NCBI RefSeq assembly: GCF_000153345.1
Contig: NZ_CH724125.1
Span: 1,156,607-1,220,606 of the forward strand
Source: Neptuniibacter caesariensis
GTDB lineage: Bacteria; Pseudomonadota; Gammaproteobacteria; Pseudomonadales; Balneatricaceae
DNA length: 64,000 bases
Direction: 5' to 3'
Positions 32,867 through 41,772 of the stretch are shown here, piece by piece. The first letter of the stretch is position 1. Each line of letters starts with the position of its first letter. The notes beneath the pieces are model-generated. The model was not told where the DNA came from. It ran no database searches and worked only from the letters and a program-made list of their open reading frames with translations. The position numbers and the translations under genes were made by a program.

Positions 32867-33669
32867 TGCAGCGTTGGCGGATCTTCTGGATCGTCAGGAA
32901 CAACAATATGTCCGCTACTATCCAGCGCCAGTGCTCCATGCTCTACGCCAAGCTCCAGCATCTGATGGAGCATCATGCGGGTTAAATGGGCACTAATAAT
33001 CAAACCTGCAGGTGGATCACCCTCAAAGAGATCTTCATCTATCAAGTCCTCAGGTCGCAGGCCCAGTAGCAGTGGATTTTCTGCGATCAAAGGTGAGATA
33101 TCCTCAGGTGCAAATACCGAGAAATCGGACGAAATATCCAATGCCAACTGATAAGCATCTTTTTCGCGAGTGTTTTCTTGTAAAGCATCGATAAAAGCAG
33201 ATTCCGCGGCTGCAAAGATTTGCGACATCTGGCTTGTTCCGCCTAAAGCAATATTCCGTTTGGCTGTATCCGAAGTACTGTAATCAACATCTATTGAATA
33301 CTGGGTATCAAGGGAGAGCTCTTCCTCATCAACCAAAACGCTGCCATCTTCATCGACTTCAAGCCATTCTCGCTCAACAGCAACAGCCAGTAATCCCTCT
33401 AGCGCCGCAGCCAAAATATTACTGCAGATAATCACCCCAACAGAAGGGTTCTCACTCTCCTGACGGTTCATGATCAGATCTCCAGCCCGCGCTGCTAAAA
33501 GCGTTGGATCCTGCTCAATTATTTCTGCGAGTTTATCCGTTTCTAGAAACAATTTTTCATGGCATAAACGCTCGGCTGTAACATAAGGCTCCGTACAACC
33601 GTTTGCCTGCATTCGAGCTACATACTCTACACGAATATCCTCAAGCAAAGCTGTCAGCAATCCACTCAT
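32863..33669 (-). CDS. Acidic protein of unknown function with an internal duplication
   Basis: A 268-residue soluble, strongly acidic protein with no signal peptide. Two halves resemble each other: residues 50-113 (IIEQDPTLLAARAGDLI..., VGVIICSNI, GLLAVAVEREWLEVDEDGSVLV) align by eye with 194-257 (LIAENPLLLGLRPEDLI..., AGLIISAHL, HQMLELGVEHGALALDSSGHIVV). The shared core is a helix, a D-L-I turn, an I-I-S/C strand and a helix ending in an acidic hairpin. AGGACG precedes the ATG. I do not recognise the family. It may dimerise or bind twice through the duplicated module. Confidence 0.75.
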   Translation of the reverse strand: MSGLLTALLEDIRVEYVARMQANGCTEPYVTAERLCHEKLFLETDKLAEIIEQDPTLLAARAGDLIMNRQESENPSVGVIICSNILAAALEGLLAVAVEREWLEVDEDGSVLVDEEELSLDTQYSIDVDYSTSDTAKRNIALGGTSQMSQIFAAAESAFIDALQENTREKDAYQLALDISSDFSVFAPEDISPLIAENPLLLGLRPEDLIDEDLFEGDPPAGLIISAHLTRMMLHQMLELGVEHGALALDSSGHIVVPDDPEDPPTLH

Positions 33670-33782
33670 AAAACGTCCTATCCACTGAATACTGTGTCAA
33701 ATGGCAAAAAATAAACTAAGGTTACTAAGACAATGGTCGATTGTTACTAAGGAAGCAACTAAAAAATCAAGGAAGGGGAAAA

Positions 33783-33860
33783 ATGTTGAACCAAAATAAA
33801 GAAACACCTGCTCCTCAAGATGATGAGGAAGGCAGCGTATACATACTATCTGATAATTAA
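33783..33860 (+). CDS. 25-residue small ORF with strong ribosome-binding site
   Basis: The ORF reads MLNQNKETPAPQDDEEGSVY plus ILSDN and a TAA stop. A very purine-rich GGAAGGGG lies directly before the ATG, and an 8-bp stem-loop starts ten bases after the stop, giving the layout of a complete small gene. It lies in the 236-base gap between two leftward genes and reads the other way. The peptide is acidic and unstructured-looking. It may instead be a small RNA with a chance frame. Confidence 0.4.
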   Translation: MLNQNKETPAPQDDEEGSVYILSDN

Positions 33861-33870
33861 GATCGATGTC

Positions 33871-33896
33871 GCTGGCCGTTTGGGTAGTCGGCCAGC
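33871..33896 (+). terminator. Stem-loop after the 25-codon ORF
   Basis: GCTGGCCG pairs perfectly with CGGCCAGC around a 10-base loop. On the + strand it is followed by TTCTCATATTT, a weak T-tract. It could end the small transcript or serve the leftward gene ending at 33906. Confidence 0.5.
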
Positions 33897-33905
33897 TTCT
33901 CATAT

Positions 33906-34550
33906 TTAATGCAAGGTTAAGCCGATCGGCTTAACATCTTCTTTGATTTTATCGAAATACTCTCTGAGATCGACTAGGCGTATCAGCCCATAGTCTTCCG
34001 GTGATACGGGCAGATCAAACCATTCCAATGCCCAGATTCGAGTCATAATCTCATACTCACCAATCAGCGCATCCAGATAGATCATGACGGCTTCAACACG
34101 AGGATCCATATCAAGAACTTTGGGAGCATCTTCCAGATAAACTTCTAGGTGAAGTTTCTTTTCAACAACCACCAGCCTTACCCAGAAATCGTGTATTTCG
34201 GAGAATTCCTCACCGATGTTTACAGATAACGGAACCGGGTCGTAACGGTTATTAAACGCTTTAAACTCGATACCTGATAGTTCAGGAGCTGCACCAATGA
34301 GGCTCAATACGGAATGAATTGATTCTGGAAAGCCGTCACAACCAAATACCATTTCGATAGAATCCTGCTTTTCATCATCGCTTTGAAAATGAAAGGTCAG
34401 GTTGCGATCAATCTTCTGCAACTCTTCACGGTATTTTTTGAGAAGCGGTTCAGCTTCAAATCGGTCATCACTACGACTGGAAAGTAACTGCTCAATCGTA
34501 TCCTGCAGTTGCTCCCAGAAGGAACTGATTTGTTTTCGGTCAAGAATCAT
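33906..34550 (-). CDS. Hypothetical cytoplasmic protein downstream of dcd
   Basis: A 214-residue soluble acidic protein with no signal or membrane segment. The order is a helical N-terminus (about 1-50), a beta-rich centre (LTFHFQSDDEKQDSIEMVFGCDG, then GIEFKAFNNRY and FWVRLVVVEKKLHLEVYLEDAP) and a C-terminal helix-rich part with EYEIMTRIWALEWFDLP. I recognise the general look of a widespread uncharacterised gammaproteobacterial family but cannot name it. It follows dcd by 28 bases and is likely co-transcribed with it. The start lacks an obvious ribosome site. Confidence 0.7.
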   Translation of the reverse strand: MILDRKQISSFWEQLQDTIEQLLSSRSDDRFEAEPLLKKYREELQKIDRNLTFHFQSDDEKQDSIEMVFGCDGFPESIHSVLSLIGAAPELSGIEFKAFNNRYDPVPLSVNIGEEFSEIHDFWVRLVVVEKKLHLEVYLEDAPKVLDMDPRVEAVMIYLDALIGEYEIMTRIWALEWFDLPVSPEDYGLIRLVDLREYFDKIKEDVKPIGLTLH

Positions 34551-34578
34551 TAGTGCTTAGTAATCTACTGCCAACAAA

Positions 34579-35145
34579 TTAGGTACGCGGAACCACAACG
34601 CCTGTCTGGCCCTGATATTTACCATTACGATCTTTGTAAGATGTTTCGCACACTTCATCCCCTTGCAGGAATAACATCTGAGCAACACCTTCATTAGCAT
34701 AGATTTTTGCTGGCAATGGCGTGGTATTCGAAAACTCGAGTGTCACATGACCTTCCCACTCAGGCTCCAGGGGAGTCACATTCACGATAATGCCACAACG
34801 CGCGTAGGTACTTTTACCCAGGCAGATAGTCAGAACATCGCGCGGGATTTTGAAGTACTCGACTGTTCGCGCAAGCGCAAAAGAGTTTGGTGGGATAATA
34901 CAAACATCTGATTGGATATCCACAAAGCTTCCCTCATCAAAATCCTTAGGATCCACGATTGAGGAATTTATATTTGTAAATACTTTAAATTCATTAGCAC
35001 AGCGAACATCATAGCCATAACTGGAAGTACCATAAGATACAATGCGAGAACCATCTACCTCACGAACCTGACCCGGCTCAAAAGGTGAAATCATCTCTTT
35101 TTCCTGCGCCATTCGGCGAATCCAGCTATCTGCTTTAATGCCCAT
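34579..35145 (-). CDS. dcd: dCTP deaminase
   Basis: A 188-residue enzyme that deaminates dCTP to dUTP for dTMP synthesis. The start [13 protein letters not shown] matches Pseudomonas-type Dcd. Conserved motifs are [25 protein letters not shown], the catalytic Glu region [31 protein letters not shown] and the C-terminal KYQGQTGV lid over the triphosphate. The ATG at 35145 is preferred to one five codons upstream. In pseudomonads dcd, apbC and metG are neighbours; here other genes are inserted between them. Confidence 0.96.
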   Translation of the reverse strand: MGIKADSWIRRMAQEKEMISPFEPGQVREVDGSRIVSYGTSSYGYDVRCANEFKVFTNINSSIVDPKDFDEGSFVDIQSDVCIIPPNSFALARTVEYFKIPRDVLTICLGKSTYARCGIIVNVTPLEPEWEGHVTLEFSNTTPLPAKIYANEGVAQMLFLQGDEVCETSYKDRNGKYQGQTGVVVPRT

Positions 35146-35222
35146 ACCGGCCCTTTCCATCAGAGTAAATTTTCAAGGCGGGTATTGTACAGTTTTCTCC
35201 CTTCTACGACAAAATATACAGA

Positions 35223-35248
35223 CAAAAAAAATGACCTCATCTGAGGCC
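35223..35248 (-). terminator. Short terminator after the 59-residue ORF
   Basis: On the leftward strand CCTCA and TGAGG pair closely and an eight-residue T-run follows. It lies 30 bases past the small ORF stop and upstream of dcd. Confidence 0.6.
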
Positions 35249-35277
35249 ACTTAACTGCAATTCCTGAAAAATAAGGC

Positions 35278-35457
35278 TTAATTCAACAGGTTTGCCGTCT
35301 TTTCATACTGTTCCGCTAACCAAAATTCAGCGGCTGTTTTACCTTCATCACGAAGCGCATTCGCCTGACGGCGGAGTTCCTGTGCCATCTCTTGCCGGGA
35401 AGGGGTAGCCGGCTTGGCCTTCATCATCTTGATATTTGCGGTCGCTCTGTAGTCCAT
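35278..35457 (-). CDS. Small helical basic protein, 59 residues
   Basis: The frame starts MDYRATANIKMMKAKPATPS and continues RQEMAQELRRQANALRDEGK to ANLLN, ending in TAA. AGAGGG lies upstream of the ATG and a terminator follows, so it looks like a genuine monocistronic gene. The C-terminal 40 residues form a predicted charged helix pair. No family is recognised with confidence. Similar short KMMKAKP-type proteins are, as I recall, found near housekeeping genes in related marine bacteria, but this is weak memory. Confidence 0.6.
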   Translation of the reverse strand: MDYRATANIKMMKAKPATPSRQEMAQELRRQANALRDEGKTAAEFWLAEQYEKTANLLN

Positions 35458-35573
35458 AACAACATCCCTCTGTTTATTTTTATAGGTCGTTTTTTGAACA
35501 GTTGAAATCTAAGTGTAGCCTGTTTTTTATGAAGAAATAATTAAACTGTATATTTTTTGATCTCCATCAAAAC

Positions 35574-36776
35574 TCAGCCCACAGTGAACTCCACGCCAAC
35601 TTGACGCTTAGCATCATACATAGCCGTATCAGCCCGCGTAATCAGCGCCGCATCACTCTCTTCTGAGGTGTGGTCAAAGGCGATCCCGATACTACACCCC
35701 ACACTGACATGGCAAGACGCCGACACCTCTATAGGCTGCTTGATTGCATCAATGATGCCTTCAGTAATATTTACAGCTTCATCAAGCCTCGCAAGGTCTC
35801 TAAGAATCACAGCAAACTCATCACCACCTATCCGGGCAACTCCATCACAAGCCCTTACAACAAGTTTCAATCTCTGACCTATCTGAGCCAGAACCGTATC
35901 TCCGGTAGGATGACCGTAGCGATCATTTATCGGTTTAAAGCCGTCCAGATCGATCATCAAAAGTGCGATTGAACCTTCCTCACCAACACGAGCATGCCTT
36001 AACTGTTGCAAAAACCAAGACCGGTTGCCTATCCCCGTGAGGCTATCATGCTGGGATAAATACAGGAGTTCACTGTTTGCCTCATCTAACTCTCTCGTTC
36101 GCGCCTTAACCAATGCTTCAAGCCTGAAAATAAGCGGGCTGTTCACTCGGTGAAGCACAATAACTGCAAAGGTAATCAACCCCATCGCAACAATAAAGCT
36201 GATGGCAGCAGCCTTATAAAAGGGCTGCCTAAGTTCACTCATATCGATCTTGGCAATAATCGCGTAGCCCTCCTCCTCTAAAGGCAGAAAAGCGGCTAAT
36301 ACTTCCTCACCGCGAAAATCTCGAGCAATCATGGCCCCTTGTTTGCCTTGCAGACCCAGGAGCATAGGTGTGGCAATCGCTGACTGAATATCGATAGGGT
36401 CAGGGATCTGATTGCCCAGATGGCGGGATGGAAGTTTGAAAAGAACATGATTTCCAGCGGAGCGACCTATAACAAATTCACCGGTTTTTCCAAAGCCTTG
36501 CTGCTGTAGGTTTGCATCTTTTACCTGACTCAATGTCGCAGCAAATGACCCTTCCGGGTGATCAGCCTGGCTAAACTGAGCATCAAAGCGACCTACGGCA
36601 TTGATCAGGCCCGCTTTAACGTTGACCATTTCGATCAGGTCTATCTGACGACTGCTAAAAGCAGCCTGATAGAGGACAGTAAATGAGACCGCTGTTGAAA
36701 GGCCGGTGACTACCGCCATAACAATTATCGAGATTAGCACTCTCTGGTAACGAGCAACGGACTGTCTTAAGCTCAC
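35574..36776 (-). CDS. Membrane-bound diguanylate cyclase (Cache-like sensor plus GGDEF)
   Basis: A 400-residue protein starting with GTG (AGGAGCG upstream). Membrane helices at about 15-35 and 192-212 flank a periplasmic Cache-like sensor (GKTGEFVIGRS, DFRGEEVLAAFLPLEEEGYAIIAKID). The GGDEF domain spans about 238-400: LSQHDSLTGIGNRSWF, IDLDGFKPINDRYGHPTGD and an intact active site RIGGDEF. The inhibitory site RxxD is present five residues before it (RACD). It should make c-di-GMP with product feedback. It lies between dcd and apbC, unlike pseudomonads, and could feed the c-di-GMP pool sensed at the lapG locus. Confidence 0.92.
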   Translation of the reverse strand: MSLRQSVARYQRVLISIIVMAVVTGLSTAVSFTVLYQAAFSSRQIDLIEMVNVKAGLINAVGRFDAQFSQADHPEGSFAATLSQVKDANLQQQGFGKTGEFVIGRSAGNHVLFKLPSRHLGNQIPDPIDIQSAIATPMLLGLQGKQGAMIARDFRGEEVLAAFLPLEEEGYAIIAKIDMSELRQPFYKAAAISFIVAMGLITFAVIVLHRVNSPLIFRLEALVKARTRELDEANSELLYLSQHDSLTGIGNRSWFLQQLRHARVGEEGSIALLMIDLDGFKPINDRYGHPTGDTVLAQIGQRLKLVVRACDGVARIGGDEFAVILRDLARLDEAVNITEGIIDAIKQPIEVSASCHVSVGCSIGIAFDHTSEESDAALITRADTAMYDAKRQVGVEFTVG

Positions 36777-36915
36777 AGACGCTCCTATATCAATCAGAGA
36801 TATTGGGATCGGTATAGATACTCACCACCGCTGAATATTCCTAAAGCTTAGTAATAAAGGGATAAAAAAACGAACTTTGGAGAACAAGGGAGAGTCTCCT
36901 CCCCCTTCATACTTA

Positions 36916-38010
36916 TTAATCGTCAGCAACGACAATCGACGGGATTACAGAATCTGCCTTCGCATTTTTAGACGCAAGGCGCACCGCCAACGTTCTTGCT
37001 ACCTCACGATAAATCTGGGCATACTCACCTTCAGGCTCTGCGGCAACGCTCGGTTTTCCTGAATCTGCCTGCTGGCGAATAGAAAGTGCCAAAGGCAGCT
37101 TACCCAGTAACTCTGTTTCATAAAGCTCTGCTATTTCCTTACCACCACCATCACCAAAGATAGCTTCAGTGTGACCACAGTTACTGCAGGTATGCGTGCT
37201 CATATTTTCAACAACACCCAGCACCGGAATATCCACTTTACGGAACATTTCGATCCCCTTCTTAGCATCAAGTAACGCTATATCCTGAGGCGTTGTAACA
37301 ATAACAGCACCGGAAACAGGCACTTTTTGAGACAGTGTCAGTTGAATATCACCTGTTCCTGGCGGCATATCGATAAACAGATAGTCCAGATCATGCCAGC
37401 GCGTTTGCGTTAACAATTGCTGCAAAGCACCAGCAGCCATAGGACCACGCCATACCATCGCGGTATTTTCTTCGACCAGATAGCTCATAGACATAGACTG
37501 CAGTCCATGCGCTTCAATCGGGCTGAATGACTTTTCATCATAGGGCTGAGGCCTTACACCCTCATCAACACCCAGCATCATCCCCTGACTCGGCCCATAG
37601 ATATCCGCGTCCAGAATACCAACCTTTGCACCTTCCGCAGCCATGGCCAATGCCAGATTCACTGTCGTTGTGGACTTACCAACACCACCCTTACCAGAAG
37701 CGATAGCAATGACATTCTTCACGCCCGCCATCAACGGAATACTCTGTTGCCCTTGGCTCGCCTTTACACTATGGGAGATGCTGACCTTGCAACTGTTAAC
37801 ACCACTAAGTTCGGCCAGTTTGTCCTGAATGCTTTTTTCTAAGGCTTTCGCTACACCTGCTGAAGGGAAGTCCAGTTCAATTCCAACCAGGATCTCTCCA
37901 CCTTCGCAACTGAGGCTATTAATTGCCCCAGCTGTCAAAAGATCCTGTTCACGAAATGGAATCTCTATTTGACCCAGAACGGACTCAACATTTGTTCTTA
38001 ATTCGCTCAC
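36916..38010 (-). CDS. apbC: Iron-sulfur cluster carrier ATPase Mrp/ApbC
   Basis: A 364-residue cytoplasmic P-loop ATPase that carries Fe-S clusters to apoproteins. An N-terminal MIP18/DUF59-type domain (about 1-85) is followed by the deviant Walker A SGKGGVGKSTT near 106, DADIYGPSQGMMLG, FIDMPPGTGDIQLTL and the cluster-binding CSNCG pair. The start is GTG with GGAG ten bases upstream. It is a normal neighbour of metG and dcd in this group, though here the gap to metG holds four other genes. Confidence 0.95.
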   Translation of the reverse strand: MSELRTNVESVLGQIEIPFREQDLLTAGAINSLSCEGGEILVGIELDFPSAGVAKALEKSIQDKLAELSGVNSCKVSISHSVKASQGQQSIPLMAGVKNVIAIASGKGGVGKSTTTVNLALAMAAEGAKVGILDADIYGPSQGMMLGVDEGVRPQPYDEKSFSPIEAHGLQSMSMSYLVEENTAMVWRGPMAAGALQQLLTQTRWHDLDYLFIDMPPGTGDIQLTLSQKVPVSGAVIVTTPQDIALLDAKKGIEMFRKVDIPVLGVVENMSTHTCSNCGHTEAIFGDGGGKEIAELYETELLGKLPLALSIRQQADSGKPSVAAEPEGEYAQIYREVARTLAVRLASKNAKADSVIPSIVVADD

Positions 38011-38145
38011 TCTCAGCTCCGTTTAACAGGAAGGGCAACAATCATCTCACCAGCCCTCCGAATAAATAACCAACCAATTTACTAGGAATTATGCGGATCA
38101 TTCACAGTTTTGTCCAGAATGTAAATATCCTACTTTCTACCCCCA

Positions 38146-41100
38146 TCAAGCGACAACCGACAAACCTTCTGCCATTGCCCTTGCACTGCAGAAGTCAGTT
38201 TTACCACTACCCAAAACAGGTACCTGACTGACCATATAAACCTCAGATGGAATACTCAGAGGCTGCATTTCAGACTCAAGAAGAATCTGACGCACCTCAT
38301 CAGGTTCCAGCTCAGCCTCTAATAGAAGTACAATTTTCTCACCTTTTTTTGCATCTGGCAGGTTGACTGCGACAAGCGGAATTTCTGAATTGCCAAGGCT
38401 TTCTCGCACTTTGCTTTCAACCGCTGTAAGACTGACCATCTCACCACCCAGTTTGGCGAATCTGCTGTAACGATCAACGATGGTTAGGAAGCCATCTTCA
38501 TCAAGATGGCCCTTATCACCACTTTTATACCAACGGATACCCTCCATCTCTACAACAACATCAGCTGTTTTCTCAGGGTTATTCAGATATCCCTGCATAA
38601 TCTGTGTACCACCAATCAGTATCAGACCATCTTCACCTACGGGTAGCTCTTCCAGGGAATCGGGGTCTACAATCCTGAATGTTGAACCCGGAAGTGCCAT
38701 GCCAACTGTACCCGGCTTATTTCCGATCTGGATAGTCCACCAATCGGTATCCAGTGAATCCGGTAGGTTAGTACTTGCTACCGGTGTTGTTTCCGTAGAA
38801 CCATAACCCTCAACAACCTGAACATGGAATTTTTGTTCGAAATCTTCCCTTACATTTGGATCAAGCTTTTCCGCACCCGCCACGACTGCTCGCAGGGACT
38901 CGAACATTAACGGATGCAATCGTTTATTCTTTGCGTACAGACGCATGAAGGTCGATGTTGCACACATCAGAGTGGCTTTGTAACGTGAAACTCCCTTACC
39001 TATTTTTGGTGCATCTGTCGGGTCAGGATGACAAACGACAGGCATTCCCTCAATCAATGGCATAAAGCAAGTCACTGTTAAGCCAAAGGCATGAAACAAA
39101 GGTAAGGTCGCCATAATGCAATCATCATCTCTGACATTCAGTACATCAGCTGTCTGCTTCAAATTAGCCATGACATTACGATGACTCAACATCACGCCTT
39201 TTGGCGCGCCTTCGCTCCCTGAGGAGAAAAGAATAGCCGCCGTATCTTCAAGGTCCGAAGCGCTTAGCAACAACCTCTTTAATAAAAACTCAGGCAGTAC
39301 GGAGACCATCAATAGTGTTGATAACGCCTCAGCTTTCCCAATACTGGCCTTGATATCTTCCATGAACAAAACAGTTCTGCCTGCGAACAGCTCACTTACA
39401 TCAATTCCTCGCGCTTTAAGCTTTTTCACAAACTTATGCGCTGTGACAATAGTCTGAACATCCGATTGCTCCAATGCCGAATGAACGGATTCAATTGAAG
39501 CGGTGAAGTTCATATTTACCACTGTTTTACCGGCCATCAGCGAAGCAATATTTGCAATCGCCCCCGCACTGGATGTCGGAACTAAAAGGCCAATATTCTT
39601 ACCAGGAGAACGTGCAATATGCTTTTTGAACAACGCACAGGCGGTTAATAAACGATTATGGCTCAAAGGACCACCATCAACATCTGCGATAGCATACCCA
39701 GAGCGAGCCTGCTTCATGCTACTGATAAACGCTTCGGGAATGGTTTCCATGGTTGCGGTGTATTGATCCCAGGTGTGAATTGAAAGCTCGAAAACTTTCT
39801 TTTTCACCTCTGCCGCATTGCTTGATATTGGCATTGGCTTACCAAACGCGACTACCACATCACGCTTGCTACCTGAACGACGAATAGTTTTCATTTTATC
39901 GGTTGATCGGGAAAAACGACTCCCCCATAAACCGCGCAGGTAGAAAGGCAAAATCACCCCCTTCGCATCCACACAGGCACGTTCGAAGCCCTTTTTGAAC
40001 TCGCTCAACTGGCCTAAATGACTGATCGCACCCTCAGGGAAAAGGCATACAACCTGACCTTCGTTAATGAGGTCCCTGACCTTTTCCAGCGCCTGACGAC
40101 TATTCCCCTTAGAGATTGGGATAACTTTGAAAATATCCAGGAACCAACGCAGATACCAACGCTCATAGATACTTCTTTCCATCACAAAATGGATGTGTCG
40201 AGGGGATCCCATCTGAATCATGGCCCAATCCAGCCAACTAATATGATTACCCAGTAACAAGGTTCCTTTTCCGTCTTCCGGCAGGTTCTCAAAACCCAGA
40301 ACCTGAAGATTATACTTCCGGCGGAATAACACCATCACTAACAAACGGATAAACGCTTGGGGTAATGTAACAATGGCAAAAACTGCGCCCGCTATACCGA
40401 CAATAGCCAGAAGAGCTAATAACCAAATACCATCGATCCCCATCGCAGCGAAAGCCACCGTCAAACCGAGGAAGCCCAGCATCATCAAATTCTGAATAAA
40501 GTTGCTACCGGCTAAAACCTTGCCGGTTTCATCTTCTGTCGCATGGAATTGAATCAGGGCGTTTAAAGGAACACACATTAACGCCCCAAACAGACCAATC
40601 ATCAGAAAGATGCCGGACTGCAGAGCCATTGTTTCAAGCTGAGGAAGTAAAACCAATCCGATAGCAACGCCAGCCGCCCCCACCGGAATTAATCCTACGT
40701 TGATGTAGTGTTTAGAAAAACGCCCCGCCAGAAATGAACCAATCATGATGCCGATCCCTGCTAGCGCCATCACACCTTGAATAACAAACGTATTTCCCTG
40801 CCCCATATGCTCTTCAGCAAAGGCGGGAAAGACTGCCAGCATTACCTGGCTGATCGACCAGAAGATAGAAAGCCCAATTATCGAGAGCCAAATAGGTCGT
40901 TTACCACGTAAAAGTGCAAGATTCTGCTTCAAGATCTTGCCTTTCAGGTAAGCTTTTCTATCCAATACTGCCGCTGATTTTTCCTGCAACTGAGGTAATC
41001 GATAAGCCAGGAAAAGTTCAAGCAAAGCACCTGCCACCAGAATCCAGCCCAGTGGTGCAACCTGCTCTAAAACGACTTCAGGGGATAACCCTTCTAAACC

Positions 41101-41601
41101 GGCCAGTCTAGTCTCAAACAACAATGAAAAGACCACAATGCCCGCCAGAATAGCAATCATGGTAACGGCCTGTACCCAACCATTACCTTCACTCAGATTG
41201 TTAGCGCCTACGAGCTCTTTGATATAGCCATATTTAGCGGGCGAGTAGAATGCGCTCTGAATAGCTAAGATAAATGTCATCGCAAAAGCAGCCACAAACC
41301 AACCCAGGTAATAGCAGAGGGTAATCGCCAGCGTGATGGCTACTGCCCCCCAGGCGGAGACACGCATGACTTTATCTTTGGGGTATTTATCGGCTAAGAA
41401 ACCTGAAGGTGTGAATAGCATAATGAAAGGGAGAAGAATCAAGCCGTTCACTATCGCTGTAAGAACAATCTGAGTGTCGCCATCAAAGGACTTAAACAGG
41501 GTGTTCTGAATTATTATTTTATGCCCTAGATCGACAAACGCGTTGATAAAAGCAACACAGATAAAGGCAATAAATCCATTAATTCTTAAAAGGTCTTTCA
41601 T
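38146..41601 (-). CDS. aas: Aas-type fusion: MFS lysophospholipid carrier, PlsC acyltransferase and acyl-ACP synthetase
   Basis: About 1,151 residues in three parts. Residues 1-430 hold about 12 membrane segments of an LplT-like MFS carrier. Residues about 435-630 form a PlsC-type acyltransferase with HX4D in NHISWLDW and FPEGAIS. Residues about 640-1,150 form an AMP-binding ligase with LFSSGSEGAPKGVMLSHRN, GYGSTETTP and YKSGDKG. The ATG at 41601 (GGAGCGGG upstream) is preferred to a TTG four codons earlier. It would flip lyso-phospholipids inward, activate a fatty acid and reacylate them. E. coli has lplT and aas as separate genes, while fused forms are known. Confidence 0.93.
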   Translation of the reverse strand: MKDLLRINGFIAFICVAFINAFVDLGHKIIIQNTLFKSFDGDTQIVLTAIVNGLILLPFIMLFTPSGFLADKYPKDKVMRVSAWGAVAITLAITLCYYLGWFVAAFAMTFILAIQSAFYSPAKYGYIKELVGANNLSEGNGWVQAVTMIAILAGIVVFSLLFETRLAGLEGLSPEVVLEQVAPLGWILVAGALLELFLAYRLPQLQEKSAAVLDRKAYLKGKILKQNLALLRGKRPIWLSIIGLSIFWSISQVMLAVFPAFAEEHMGQGNTFVIQGVMALAGIGIMIGSFLAGRFSKHYINVGLIPVGAAGVAIGLVLLPQLETMALQSGIFLMIGLFGALMCVPLNALIQFHATEDETGKVLAGSNFIQNLMMLGFLGLTVAFAAMGIDGIWLLALLAIVGIAGAVFAIVTLPQAFIRLLVMVLFRRKYNLQVLGFENLPEDGKGTLLLGNHISWLDWAMIQMGSPRHIHFVMERSIYERWYLRWFLDIFKVIPISKGNSRQALEKVRDLINEGQVVCLFPEGAISHLGQLSEFKKGFERACVDAKGVILPFYLRGLWGSRFSRSTDKMKTIRRSGSKRDVVVAFGKPMPISSNAAEVKKKVFELSIHTWDQYTATMETIPEAFISSMKQARSGYAIADVDGGPLSHNRLLTACALFKKHIARSPGKNIGLLVPTSSAGAIANIASLMAGKTVVNMNFTASIESVHSALEQSDVQTIVTAHKFVKKLKARGIDVSELFAGRTVLFMEDIKASIGKAEALSTLLMVSVLPEFLLKRLLLSASDLEDTAAILFSSGSEGAPKGVMLSHRNVMANLKQTADVLNVRDDDCIMATLPLFHAFGLTVTCFMPLIEGMPVVCHPDPTDAPKIGKGVSRYKATLMCATSTFMRLYAKNKRLHPLMFESLRAVVAGAEKLDPNVREDFEQKFHVQVVEGYGSTETTPVASTNLPDSLDTDWWTIQIGNKPGTVGMALPGSTFRIVDPDSLEELPVGEDGLILIGGTQIMQGYLNNPEKTADVVVEMEGIRWYKSGDKGHLDEDGFLTIVDRYSRFAKLGGEMVSLTAVESKVRESLGNSEIPLVAVNLPDAKKGEKIVLLLEAELEPDEVRQILLESEMQPLSIPSEVYMVSQVPVLGSGKTDFCSARAMAEGLSVVA

Positions 41602-41710
41602 ATCCCGCTCCAACCAGCCTCCGCCTCATGCTAAGGCGATCACAACACCGGTATCAAGAAAATAATCAATGCCCAAAGCTAATTCGCTTGGCTCGTTAAA
41701 ACAGAAGCAT

Positions 41711-41741
41711 AAAAAAAGCCGGAGCAAATCCGGCTTTCTTT
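41711..41741 (-). terminator. Terminator downstream of trmA
   Basis: AAAGCCGGA pairs with TCCGGCTTT around five bases. On the leftward strand the stem is followed by a long T-run. It lies 32 bases past the trmA stop and separates it from aas. Confidence 0.88.
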
Positions 41742-41772
41742 AAAAAAAGTATCAGTATTTAATACTTCTGGC

